Of a DNA stretch of 64,000 bases, positions 45,641-53,396 are shown one piece after another (positions within the stretch are counted from its first letter, which is position 1; each line of letters opens with the position of its first letter). This stretch comes from Cognaticolwellia sediminilitoris. GTDB lineage: Bacteria > Pseudomonadota > Gammaproteobacteria > Enterobacterales > Alteromonadaceae. The position numbers were made by a program, and so were the translations under genes. Where the stretch lies: the NCBI GenBank assembly GCA_002104535.1, contig NBOG01000003.1, forward strand, positions 124,001 to 188,000, in the 5' to 3' direction. The notes under the pieces are model-generated. The model searched no databases, was not told where the DNA came from, and was given only the letters and a program-made list of their open reading frames with translations.

Positions 45641-46307
45641 TATCTTAATTATTTGTTTATTTTCGTACGCTATTTTAGCAGAAGAAAGTACCTGTTATGG
45701 CACTACTTCAAATGGTCGGTTAGAACATGGTATCGCGTTACCATTTTCCGGGCCGAATTATGTTGGGTACAGCAATATTGCAAGGCTTGCGGGTAGAACA
45801 TACGTACATTCACAAGTAGCAGACATCATAGTAAACGCCTATAAAACTTTAGAAACTGAACAACCTGCGAAAGTATTTAAGTATGCGGAAACTGGCTTAA
45901 AAGAAGGTGGGCAGTTCAAACCACATAAAACTCATCGTAATGGTTTATCGGTAGATTTTATGACACCTGTTGTGAATGAATCAGGTCAATCAGATCACTT
46001 ACCAACTCATCCACTCAACAAGTTTGGTTACGATATTGAGTTTGATTCTAACGGGAAATACGATGAATACACTATCGATTATGTTGCTTTAGCTGCTCAT
46101 ATTGTCGCTCTTCATATAGAGTCTATTAGTCAAGGTGTAGATTTATGGCGAGTTATATTTGATCCAAAATTGCAACCTGAGCTATTCAAAACATCATACG
46201 GACCATATCTTAAAAAGCACATTCAGTTTTCTAAAAAGCGTTCATGGGTAAGACATGATGAACATTACCATGTCGATTTCTCCATTCATTGTAAGGAAAT
46301 GAAGTAA
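45621..46307 (+). CDS. Penicillin-insensitive murein endopeptidase-like (MepA/LAS-fold) protein
   Basis: 228 residues with a signal peptide (1-20, ending near ILAEE). The LAS metallopeptidase elements are seen: GQFKPHKTHRNGLSVDF (first histidine and aspartate) and WVRHDEHYHVDFS (HxxHYH, last zinc histidine), the same order as in MepA (GHxSHxxGxxxD and HHxHxH). MepA cuts cross-links of peptidoglycan in the periplasm. Shorter than MepA (274), so probably a divergent relative. Overlaps the previous gene. Confidence 0.7.
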   Translation: MKILTFSILIICLFSYAILAEESTCYGTTSNGRLEHGIALPFSGPNYVGYSNIARLAGRTYVHSQVADIIVNAYKTLETEQPAKVFKYAETGLKEGGQFKPHKTHRNGLSVDFMTPVVNESGQSDHLPTHPLNKFGYDIEFDSNGKYDEYTIDYVALAAHIVALHIESISQGVDLWRVIFDPKLQPELFKTSYGPYLKKHIQFSKKRSWVRHDEHYHVDFSIHCKEMK

Positions 46308-47723
46308 GTGGATTCATCATTCTATTACTACAGCCTGCTTGATTTAGCATGGTACTTAATACCGACTTTTATATTTATTTATATAGTAAATTCTTCATGG
46401 TTAAAAAAAGTCATCGGAGACAAACAAGCTTATCGGCTAAATATGATTAAAACACCATTGGTAATTGTTTTGGTTTGTTTTGTTGTATATTTATTTTTAA
46501 AAGATGATGAACTAAACCCTGAAGTTGTTGAGTTATTAGAAGAGTATTCAAGCGAAATATCAAAAAACAACAACGGTAGCGTTTATCACTTAGGAATGTG
46601 GTCGAGTCTAGAGTCATCGCCCTATGAAGTCGGACTATGGAGAATTGAGCAGTATAATAATTCTCTAACTAATACTGAACTACCATTCACCTCAACTGAT
46701 TACGATGATTATCCAACAGAAGACTGGATTGAAGATATATTTACAGAAAGTGAAAAACCAAAATGGCTTTGCGATTTCGACGAAAATGGTTGCTTAGAGT
46801 CAATATATAACCAATCAGAGCATGCTATTTATCTTGGTGATGTTTTCCAAAATTACATAAAAAGATATGACGGAGTATTGGATTATACAAACTTTGGCTT
46901 GTTCCAAAAACCGTTGATACCAGAGCCAATGATAATGCTTGGTCCTGGAATCGATGTATTAAAAATCAAGCTTATATTAAATCTACATGACTTTAAATTA
47001 GGCAGAAGGGAAGCGGTTATTGAAGAATTAACTAAATTGCTCAATCATCACAAGTCAGTACTTGGCCAAACGCCTTATGATATTTCTAAGGTGATGAGTG
47101 TTGTTGAGTTAAAGCTTATATTTAAAGCATCAGCCTTTTTAATTAGCAAAACAAATGATGAAGATTTATCAGCATGGAAACCTTACGTAGATTCATTGAA
47201 CCAATTAGAGAAAGATCAACTCACTTTCGATAAGTCACTCAACCATGAATTTATATCTATCTACAATACATTTGAACAAGCAGGTTCAGGTAGATTGAGG
47301 AAAAACATATCTAATATTTTAAAATATTTTCCAAAGAGTTTGTTATTTAAGCACAACAGAACCGTGAATATAATGTTTAAAGGCCTGACACTTAAAAAAG
47401 GAAGGTATGAACTCATAGGCGACAGGATTATCGCTCATAAAAAGCCTAACGTTGATGATGTAATTAAGTTTGATTTATCGAACCCTATTGGTTCTTTTCT
47501 AGTGCTTGTTTTGACGCCTAAGTACGCTGATTTTGACGTTAATTTATATAACTTAGAAGTACTCCAAAGATTAACAAAGCATTTGTATAATAAAAGATTT
47601 AAATATGATGAAGGCGAATTTATAAGCCCATATACTGGTGAGGTGGGCCAGTTTAAGGGAAATCTCTATTGCATCGATGCCCAAGATAAAGATGATAAGC
47701 CACTATGTTTATCTACTATTTAA
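46308..47723 (+). CDS. Uncharacterised membrane-anchored protein
   Basis: 471 residues. GTG start immediately after the previous stop. Two transmembrane helices in residues 8-65, then a long hydrophilic C-terminal region with acidic patches (DYDDYPTEDWIEDIF), a helical section (KLILNLHDFKLGRREAVIEE) and strands near the end. I do not recognise a domain. Position directly after a wall-peptidase-like gene suggests an envelope role. It may be the last gene of this transcript; gene fragments start immediately after it. Confidence 0.55.
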   Translation: MDSSFYYYSLLDLAWYLIPTFIFIYIVNSSWLKKVIGDKQAYRLNMIKTPLVIVLVCFVVYLFLKDDELNPEVVELLEEYSSEISKNNNGSVYHLGMWSSLESSPYEVGLWRIEQYNNSLTNTELPFTSTDYDDYPTEDWIEDIFTESEKPKWLCDFDENGCLESIYNQSEHAIYLGDVFQNYIKRYDGVLDYTNFGLFQKPLIPEPMIMLGPGIDVLKIKLILNLHDFKLGRREAVIEELTKLLNHHKSVLGQTPYDISKVMSVVELKLIFKASAFLISKTNDEDLSAWKPYVDSLNQLEKDQLTFDKSLNHEFISIYNTFEQAGSGRLRKNISNILKYFPKSLLFKHNRTVNIMFKGLTLKKGRYELIGDRIIAHKKPNVDDVIKFDLSNPIGSFLVLVLTPKYADFDVNLYNLEVLQRLTKHLYNKRFKYDEGEFISPYTGEVGQFKGNLYCIDAQDKDDKPLCLSTI

Positions 47724-47735
47724 AATAAAGAAAAA

Positions 47736-47849
47736 TGTGTTAAATGGATTTATGATCGTATCGCCCTAAATCGATATAGTTTATTTGGTAAGTACGATAG
47801 CTGTTTGATGACAACTAAAGAGAATGAAAATATAAAGATATTTCAATAG
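47736..47849 (+). pseudogene. C-terminal fragment of a DUF393 (DCC thiol-disulfide) protein
   Basis: One frame reads CVKWIYDRIALNRYSLFGKY then DSCLMTT and stops at TAG 47847. The RYxLFGKxDSC ending is what I know from DUF393 (DCC1-like) oxidoreductases, whose N-terminal part with the DxxCxxC motif is absent. No start codon precedes it. It appears to be the tail of a lost gene. The stretch 47850-48145 shows a hairpin (TTTTATCTCAA / TTGAGATATAAAA, 47983-48021) but no gene. Confidence 0.5.
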
Positions 47850-48145
47850 CAATGGTCATTCATACCGGAATAATGGCTAATTAAAGCAGCATGCATATAA
47901 AGAACATTAATTGAGAAACATCCTATTCAACTGTAGTAAAAACATGGTTAGAAATACCTGATGAATGAAGCGTTGATAGATGTTTTATCTCAAGCTGTTA
48001 GTGCGTCATTGAGATATAAAACCTAGCACTAACTAATGTGGGGTAAAGTTACGTGAATTCGTCAGTATTAAACTGTTAAAAGGCATGTAACTTTCAAATC
48101 ATGAAAAGGGCAGTATATCCGACTGTTCTTACCCTAATTTTGTGG

Positions 48146-48325
48146 TCACACTACTGCTGTATCCAAGATTTCGTACTCATAGCTGAAAGCACGAATTTTC
48201 TTTCCTGAATCCAAAGTAAACTCAACAGTTGTTGAGCGAGGTGACAATAGCACTGCATCGTGCTCTTCACCTGATGAGCAAGTTTCTTGGTTACAGGCTA
48301 AGTCTTTAGTCAATTTTATCCGCAT
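48146..48325 (-). CDS. Small uncharacterised protein (59 residues)
   Basis: ATG 48325 to TGA 48146, 59 codons. GAAGAG lies just before the start. The protein has a proline-free beginning MRIKLTKDLACNQETC, an acidic middle, and ends IRAFSYEYEILDTAVV; it contains two cysteines six residues apart. The codon usage and sense look natural rather than random. Located in the cassette-like island, opposite in direction to the cassette genes. No family recognised. Confidence 0.5.
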   Translation of the reverse strand: MRIKLTKDLACNQETCSSGEEHDAVLLSPRSTTVEFTLDSGKKIRAFSYEYEILDTAVV

Positions 48326-48449
48326 TACTACTCTTCACTATGTTAAATAATTAAACGGATTGTACCAACAATGCCATCATTTAGGTGTAAAAAATGACCT
48401 GAGCGACCCGCATCCATAAAAAATTATAAAGAGTTCACTTGATTCACAG

Positions 48450-48960
48450 CATCACCAGTCCGGTTGAACATCAATGTGACAGGCTTCTTCCCCACCAAGG
48501 CCGACATTATCCTATAGATAAAAACATGATTAATTTTTCTTTTCCTTGTTCGTTATTAATGAGGACTAAGCCATCAATATAGAAAATTTAAATTTAGGCG
48601 AGCAATAGTCTTTTAGTCAACTTATTCACTACACCTAAATCTATTAAATAGCCAAAAGTTATTATGGATGGCTTAATAACTTCAGAGCCTTACTGGTGGC
48701 AGGTCGATTGCTTGTTAAACAGATCTCCCCAGATAAGGACATGCACTTTCTTTGCACTGCTGCATCATTTACGGTGGCCATAACCTCACATGGTTTCGTC
48801 GTCTTGTGCCAACTCACCTCTAGCCTACGCCTCATATGATGTTCTTGTTCATCAGCTCGCAAATTTGCTAGCGGCTTCCTTTAGACCATTCCTCGCGGAA
48901 AAGCCCTTGCCATTCGCTAGTAGTTCGCGTTTAATAACAAATTAGTTAATTAAACGGTGA
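48450..48960. other. Degenerate, GC-richer block (remnant of foreign DNA)
   Basis: The part from about 48660 to 48940 reaches about 48 percent G+C by line count against about 33 percent nearby (47941-48000). No intact gene fits: a 66-residue frame on the minus strand (48662-48862) has odd composition and no start signal. On the minus strand a short protein-like stretch (ALVGKKPVTLMFNRTG) near 48440-48520 is broken by frame changes. The block ends in CATGCCCATGCTGGGCGTAC just before the first attC. From memory, similar text recurs near Vibrio integrons; no search was done. Confidence 0.4.
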
Positions 48961-49012
48961 TCTTCCTAAAGAGGACTTTCACCTCATTAGTTCATGCCCA
49001 TGCTGGGCGTAC

Positions 49013-49107
49013 ACAAGTTACTCAAAAGGACAAAAAACTGTTGGCTTTTTGCTCTTGCGTCGCTTATTTTAGCCAACAATTTTTCGCCTCTTAGTAAGGC
49101 GTTGCAC
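49013..49107 (+). mobile_element. attC-like recombination site 1
   Basis: Begins ACAAGTTACTCAAAAGGAC, contains the stem CTGTTGGCT...AGCCAACA and ends CGCCTCTTAGTAAGGCGTTG, with the crossover GTT at 49101-49103. The end hairpin has a mismatch (CTC against AAG). The first cassette gene starts six bases later. Confidence 0.6.
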
Positions 49108-49109
49108 TT

Positions 49110-49793
49110 ATGAATCGTATATTTTCAATATCAATATTTTTATACTTAATAGGGCTCTTGGGTGTAAAGCTCTACATATCAGATCTTGATATGCTTAATA
49201 TTTCAGTTGAACAATCTGAAATACTCTGGATTTTTGGCTTAGTTAGGGATATAGGCTTCTGGTCTTTTTGTTTTTTAATTGTAGTGCATCCCATATTCAA
49301 ATTTTTATATACAAAAGACCAAAAGTATAAAAAACAAATTTTGTTTGGTGTTGGCTTTAATTTAGCTTTCATAGCCTTCACCGTATACATGGCATTTCAG
49401 TTTTACCAAATGCCATCGGTTATAAATAACCTAGTTGAAAAAAGACCTGAACTAATTGATGATTATCATAATTTTCTATCTTCAAATGACATCGAAATAG
49501 ATGAACTTGTTGAAACAACCAATTTAATGGCAACTTCTTTTTATGAAGATAGCGGTGTTTTGGTTAAGGTCATTGATCTTAATAGAAAGCAAGTAGATTT
49601 TATTCCTACTGAAAAAAGCATAAAATTACGACGAGATATGCTTCAGGCTGATGCGCTGATAAAACTTCAAGCTAAATCGATGAAATATGCAGCAATTACA
49701 AATGTATTCATTTTGTTTTTTTCTGTGCTCGCTGGTTTGTATTCTCTTAGAGTGTTCAGTGCATATAACCAGCATTTCAAGCGGGACTGCTAA
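49110..49793 (+). CDS. Cassette gene 1: uncharacterised membrane protein
   Basis: 227 residues with four hydrophobic segments (about 5-24, 41-62, 75-98, 193-215), the middle part hydrophilic (VEKRPELIDDYHNFLSSNDI). No domain recognised. The ATG is nine bases past the attC crossover, so it has little room for its own promoter and likely depends on read-through. Its last eleven codons run into attC site 2, a common property of cassette genes. Confidence 0.6.
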   Translation: MNRIFSISIFLYLIGLLGVKLYISDLDMLNISVEQSEILWIFGLVRDIGFWSFCFLIVVHPIFKFLYTKDQKYKKQILFGVGFNLAFIAFTVYMAFQFYQMPSVINNLVEKRPELIDDYHNFLSSNDIEIDELVETTNLMATSFYEDSGVLVKVIDLNRKQVDFIPTEKSIKLRRDMLQADALIKLQAKSMKYAAITNVFILFFSVLAGLYSLRVFSAYNQHFKRDC

Positions 49794-49866
49794 CAGTTTG
49801 CTCGGTTTCGCTTCGCTACACATTTTAGCAAACAATTATCAACCCCTTAAATGGGCTATGTGCCAA
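49772..49866 (+). mobile_element. attC-like recombination site 2 (crossover triplet lost)
   Basis: TATAACCAGCATTTCAAGCG with GGGACTGC gives the 5' arm, GTTTGCT...AGCAAAC the stem, and CAACCCCTTAAATGGGC the 3' arm. The expected GGGCGTTATG is GGGCTATG, so the GT of the crossover GTT appears deleted at about 49856. The next cassette would then no longer be excisable from this side. Confidence 0.55.
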
Positions 49867-49873
49867 GGATTTC

Positions 49874-50116
49874 ATGAAGCCTGAGAAACCTTCAATTATC
49901 GGAATGTCTGAGTTTGAGCCTTCTGCAAGATGTCCGAGATGTAATCTAATAATGTATCTAGGTAATAGGTGTCCTCACTGTGATCATTTATTAAGTCAGC
50001 CCGAACAAAAAGCTCAAAAAGAGTTTTGGGTTAAAACTAGAAATAAAGGTTATATACGTGGCTTTATATTTTTTACATTGGCAATATATGTGCTCTATTT
50101 ATTGTTTAGCACATAA
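49874..50116 (+). CDS. Cassette gene 2: small zinc-ribbon membrane protein
   Basis: 80 residues. Two CxxC pairs (ARCPRCNLIMYLGNRCPHCD, residues 18-37) form a zinc ribbon, followed by a charged helix and one transmembrane segment (RGFIFFTLAIYVLYLLF). ATG with a weak AAGG site. Looks like a small membrane-bound zinc-ribbon protein; no function known. Its stop TAA overlaps the start of attC site 3. Confidence 0.6.
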   Translation: MKPEKPSIIGMSEFEPSARCPRCNLIMYLGNRCPHCDHLLSQPEQKAQKEFWVKTRNKGYIRGFIFFTLAIYVLYLLFST

Positions 50117-50208
50117 GTCACTAAAGCAGGACTCGTAACAGTTGGCTCGGTTCCGCTTCGCTTCACATTTAAGCCAACAATTACTCGCCTCTTAGTGAGG
50201 CGTTGGTA
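50111..50208 (+). mobile_element. attC-like recombination site 3
   Basis: CATAAGTCACTAAAGCAGGA then CTCGTAACAGTTGGCTCGG, stem partner AAGCCAACAA, end CGCCTCTTAGTGAGGCGTTG with crossover GTT at 50202-50204. The GCCTC/GAGGC hairpin is perfect. Best preserved of the sites. Confidence 0.65.
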
Positions 50209-50219
50209 TGTGTTAGGAT

Positions 50220-50510
50220 TTGAGTGAAATGGATACAAATATAAAAAGTGCTATCGATAAATTGGCAATGACATTAGGTGCAATTATTTCAATTCATTGT
50301 TTTGAACTTAACATCATAATCACAATAATTATTTCTATCAGCGTTGTATTGCTCGTTTCTAAAGTTTATGGTCAACCCATAAGAGATGGTATAGAGCAAG
50401 GTGTTATTACAAAAGATGAACTTACTAAAATGTTATTTAAATCACCTTATCCTTGGGTAGGGGGTATTTTAGTAATGGCAAGTGCTATCTACCAAGGTAT
50501 GTACAGCTAA
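50220..50510 (+). CDS. Cassette gene 3: small membrane protein
   Basis: 96 residues from TTG 50220 (AGGAT site), or 93 from ATG 50229. Two hydrophobic segments (about 12-44 and 76-92) flank the soluble stretch GQPIRDGIEQGVITKDELTK. No family recognised. It sits directly after attC site 3 and its TAA stop overlaps a partial attC. Confidence 0.55.
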   Translation: MSEMDTNIKSAIDKLAMTLGAIISIHCFELNIIITIIISISVVLLVSKVYGQPIRDGIEQGVITKDELTKMLFKSPYPWVGGILVMASAIYQGMYS

Positions 50511-50532
50511 CAACACGCCCTGAGGTGGACAA
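50508..50532 (+). mobile_element. Partial attC (5' arm only)
   Basis: TAACAACACGCCCTGAGGTG followed by GAC resembles the VCR start TAACAAACGCCTCAAGAGGG. No matching 3' arm follows. The next bases read as transposase coding on the other strand, so the site seems interrupted. Confidence 0.4.
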
Positions 50533-50542
50533 CTAGTAAAAT

Positions 50543-50657
50543 TTAGCTATTTATTGCAAATTTTATTAGTGGCGAACCTCTACGTTTCAATGCTTCTAAA
50601 TACTTAGACTCATCATAAGGTGTATTGGTTTTCCAGCACCTAAATAGTATTCTGATC
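50543..50657 (-). pseudogene. C-terminal remnant of an IS110/IS1111-like transposase
   Basis: Minus-strand frame reading RILFRCWKTNTPYDESKYLE then ALKRRGSPL and a stop at 50543. The WKxxTPYDExxYxxAL ending fits, from memory, IS110-family transposases. A stop lies just upstream in the frame (near 50660), so only a tail remains. It abuts the half attC at 50508; an IS1111-attC group of elements is known to insert into attC sites. The stretch 50660-50846 has no gene. Confidence 0.45.
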
Positions 50658-50846
50658 TACTTTAAAGCCAACGACCTTATTAAAAAAAATCGCGGGGTCG
50701 GGTTCTTTGAAATGTCTGCAATGTCGGATCACTTGTCGTTAGATAAGCCAAGGCTAATGTCCGCAATCGTATCCTAGCTGACATTAATAGAGGTGAATAT
50801 TAGCCACCATTTTTGAGTGCAATAGGCTCATTTCTACCCTTATAAC

Positions 50847-51782
50847 CTATACAATATCCTCATTCGTTATTATTCCTTTATTAATGAGTTGAGTAAAAAC
50901 TTCTGCACATTTCACTTTTAAATGCTCTCTCAGTAGTCTAAGAGCAGGGGTGATTGTTTGTCTACTTGGGCAAATAAGCCATAGTTCTGTTGGTTTAGGT
51001 GCGAAGTCCGATAGAATCGATATGATGCGATCATTAAGTAAATCATCTGACATATCTAAACTAGACTTTGTTGCGATTCCTTTTCCGTTTACGCACCAGC
51101 GTCTAACAAGTTCGGCATCGTTGGACGCTCGGTTGCTTTGCATTTTTACTTTAATTAGCTTGTCTTGGTGACTGAACTCCCAAACATCGTGAATAATGTC
51201 ATGAAGTTGATATAGCAGTCCGTTATGCGTGGTTAAATCATTTGGGTGTTTTGGCATGCCTTTAGCTTTTAAGTAGTCAGTTGTGGCACAGATCACTCGT
51301 GGTACTTTACAAATTTTAAAGCCATACAGGTTGGCATCATTGGGTGTGCCATAACGCAAGGCGATATCAACAGGATCGCGGTAGAAGTCGATATTACTAT
51401 CGCTGATATGTACTTTAACGCTAACCCCCTGATGCTCGTCCATGAATTCATCCAGCCAAGGAAGAATAAGATGTCGACCTAAGTCAGAAGGTACTGAAAT
51501 TCTTAACTCGCCATCAATAATGTCTAGATCTTCTTTTACATTTTGTTTGGCTAGATCAAGCATTTGTAAAGCTTGTTCACAGTTAGGGATGTATTTTTCA
51601 CCGGCAACTGAAAGCCGTAGATGTCGTGTCGTTCTGATAAATAATTCAACGCCAAGTGTGCGCTCAACACGTTTAATGGCTGCGCTTGCTGTGGCTGTTC
51701 GCATATCTAAACTTTCTGCCGCTGCGGTTATACTGCGAAATTCAGCGACTTTTAAAATGACGTTAAGGTCTTCTAGCAACAT
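50847..51782 (-). CDS. LysR family transcriptional regulator
   Basis: 311 residues from ATG 51782; the TTG three codons earlier is less likely. N-terminal winged helix (LLEDLNVILKVAEFRSITAA, then ASAAIKRVERTLGVELF) and a LysR substrate domain (about 90-290) with GELRISVPSDLGRHLILPWL. Divergent from the alcohol-dehydrogenase-like gene, 127 bases apart, so it probably controls that cluster in response to a small metabolite. Confidence 0.9.
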   Translation of the reverse strand: MLLEDLNVILKVAEFRSITAAAESLDMRTATASAAIKRVERTLGVELFIRTTRHLRLSVAGEKYIPNCEQALQMLDLAKQNVKEDLDIIDGELRISVPSDLGRHLILPWLDEFMDEHQGVSVKVHISDSNIDFYRDPVDIALRYGTPNDANLYGFKICKVPRVICATTDYLKAKGMPKHPNDLTTHNGLLYQLHDIIHDVWEFSHQDKLIKVKMQSNRASNDAELVRRWCVNGKGIATKSSLDMSDDLLNDRIISILSDFAPKPTELWLICPSRQTITPALRLLREHLKVKCAEVFTQLINKGIITNEDIV

Positions 51783-51909
51783 GATTGTCAAATATTATTT
51801 GATAAAGATTCAATTATTATGCTGTTTTTCTTTTGTTAAGCAAGTTCTATAATTCTCTCAAGTTAAAAAACAAACCAATTTAACAACTTTAAACCACAGG
51901 AATAACACC

Positions 51910-52935
51910 ATGAAAGCTATCGGATATACACAATCATTACCTATTACCAACCCAGATTCATTAATCGATATTGAATTAGAACAACCTAAGGCATCAGGCT
52001 TTGACTTATTAGTTCGCATTAATTCGATTGCGGTTAATCCTGTTGATTACAAAATTCGCCAAAACGTTGCACCTGAAAATAATGAATACAAGGTGTTAGG
52101 TTGGGATGCTGTTGGTGAAGTAGCGGCTGTTGGTGAATTGGTCACTCATTTCAAACTAGGTGATAAAGTGTTTTACGCAGGTGATTTAAACCGTCAAGGT
52201 GGTAACGCTGAGTTTCAACTAGTAGATGAGCGTATTGTTGGCAATAAGCCTAAAAGTTTGTCAGATGCTGAAGCTGCAGCATTACCACTTACAGCAATTA
52301 CCGCATGGGAGCTATTGTTTGAACGTTTAGCAATAAAACAACAGCAACCAGGTTCTAAAGTAAAATCAAAAGATATTATTTTGATTACTGGTGCTGCTGG
52401 TGGTGTAGGTTCTATTTTAGTTCAATTAGCGAGTGCATTAACGGGCGCTACTGTTATCGGTACTGCCTCTCGCGAAAGCTCAGCACAGTGGGTAAAAAAG
52501 TTGGGTGCTGATTATGTTATTGATCACTCTAAACCCTTAGTAGAGCAAATTGAGCAATTAAATATCGGCCAAGTAACGCATGTTGCCAGTTTAACGCACA
52601 CAGATTCATACCTAGATAGTTATGTAGAAATGCTGGCGCCAATGGGAAAAATTGCTTTAATTGATGATCCTCAATCTCTTGATATCAGTAAGCTTAAACT
52701 CAAAAGTATTTCATTACATTGGGAGTTTATGTTTACTCGCTCAATGTTTAAGGCCGCTGATATGATTGAACAACATAATATTTTGAATAAAGTAAGCGAT
52801 TTAATTGATCAAGGTTATATTAAAACTACTGTCGGTAAAAACTTAGGCACTATTAATGCCGAAAACCTAAGAGCAGCCCATCAAGAGTTGGAATCTGGAC
52901 AATCTATCGGAAAAATAGTGTTAGAAGGTTTTTAA
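51910..52935 (+). CDS. Zinc-type alcohol dehydrogenase-like (MDR) oxidoreductase, quinone-reductase subgroup
   Basis: 341 residues. GroES-like start (SIAVNPVDYKIRQ, VLGWDAVGEVAAVGE), nucleotide site ILITGAAGGVGSILVQLAS at about 158-176, and an ending HQELESGQSIGKIVLEGF. It lacks the catalytic zinc ligands of true alcohol dehydrogenases (no GHE motif after the start), so NADPH-dependent reduction of quinones or enones is more likely. First gene of the LysR-controlled cluster, followed by a monooxygenase-fold protein and a glyoxalase-fold protein. Confidence 0.85.
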   Translation: MKAIGYTQSLPITNPDSLIDIELEQPKASGFDLLVRINSIAVNPVDYKIRQNVAPENNEYKVLGWDAVGEVAAVGELVTHFKLGDKVFYAGDLNRQGGNAEFQLVDERIVGNKPKSLSDAEAAALPLTAITAWELLFERLAIKQQQPGSKVKSKDIILITGAAGGVGSILVQLASALTGATVIGTASRESSAQWVKKLGADYVIDHSKPLVEQIEQLNIGQVTHVASLTHTDSYLDSYVEMLAPMGKIALIDDPQSLDISKLKLKSISLHWEFMFTRSMFKAADMIEQHNILNKVSDLIDQGYIKTTVGKNLGTINAENLRAAHQELESGQSIGKIVLEGF

Positions 52936-52979
52936 GTAACATAGTAAATATAATCAGTAAATTACCCGAGGCAATAAGC

Positions 52980-53273
52980 ATGACGAAATTAACAATATTA
53001 GCCAATATTATAGCTAAAGAAGATAAAGTAGACTTAGTAAAGGCCGAGCTTTTAAAGCTTATTGATATTACCCGTAGTGAAGCAGGGTGTATTAATTATG
53101 ACCTACACCAAGATAACGAAAATACTGCGCACTTTATGCTTTATGAAAACTGGCAGACACGTGAACTATGGCAAACACATATGGCTAACCAACATTTATC
53201 TGAATTTATGGCTAATACTCAAGATTGCGTTGAAGATATACGTATTAATGAGATGTCAGTCATTAGCGACTAA
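52980..53273 (+). CDS. Antibiotic biosynthesis monooxygenase (ABM) domain protein
   Basis: 97 residues, a single ABM/YgiN-type domain: KLTILANIIAKEDKVDLVKA, then SEAGCINYDLHQDNENTAHF and the strand MLYENWQTRELWQTHMANQH. Such proteins dimerise as ferredoxin-like folds; YgiN is a quinol monooxygenase. GAGGC ribosome site. 44 bases after the reductase gene, which fits a quinone redox pair. Confidence 0.85.
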   Translation: MTKLTILANIIAKEDKVDLVKAELLKLIDITRSEAGCINYDLHQDNENTAHFMLYENWQTRELWQTHMANQHLSEFMANTQDCVEDIRINEMSVISD

Positions 53274-53396
53274 TCAGTTACATGCAGGAAGTATCTTCAA
53301 AATTTAAATAATAAGTGTTAATAACTTAAAAAAGCTTTTAAAATCAGCAGTTATTAATACTTGTTTCTTGAACAACCACAGACATAGGAATTGAAT

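Larger units (their letters stand above)
49013..50532 (+). mobile_element. Integron-like cassette array (CALIN-type, no integrase seen)
   Basis: Three small plus-strand genes are each followed by attC-like DNA, and one attC-like site precedes the first. Each site has a 5' part like the Vibrio VCR (TAAC..., then TCAAG/GGGAC), a long stem (GTTGGCT...AGCCAAC or GTTTGCT...AGCAAAC) and the end CGCCTCTTAGTGAGGCGTT or CCCCTTA-type. No intI gene lies in the window. A stand-alone cluster is the simplest view; an integron platform outside the window is possible. Confidence 0.65.

Noticed and set aside
44094-47723. Genomic island inserted at tRNA-Ser
   Set aside because: No integrase gene and no repeat of the tRNA 3' end was seen within the window.
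48662-48862. Minus-strand 66-residue frame in the GC-richer block
   Set aside because: Unusual composition, no ribosome site and no family features; it is more likely a chance frame in decayed DNA.
50738-50744. GTTAGAT, a perfect match to the integron crossover consensus GTTRRRY
   Set aside because: A seven-base match occurs often by chance, and no stem or 5' arm was found around it.
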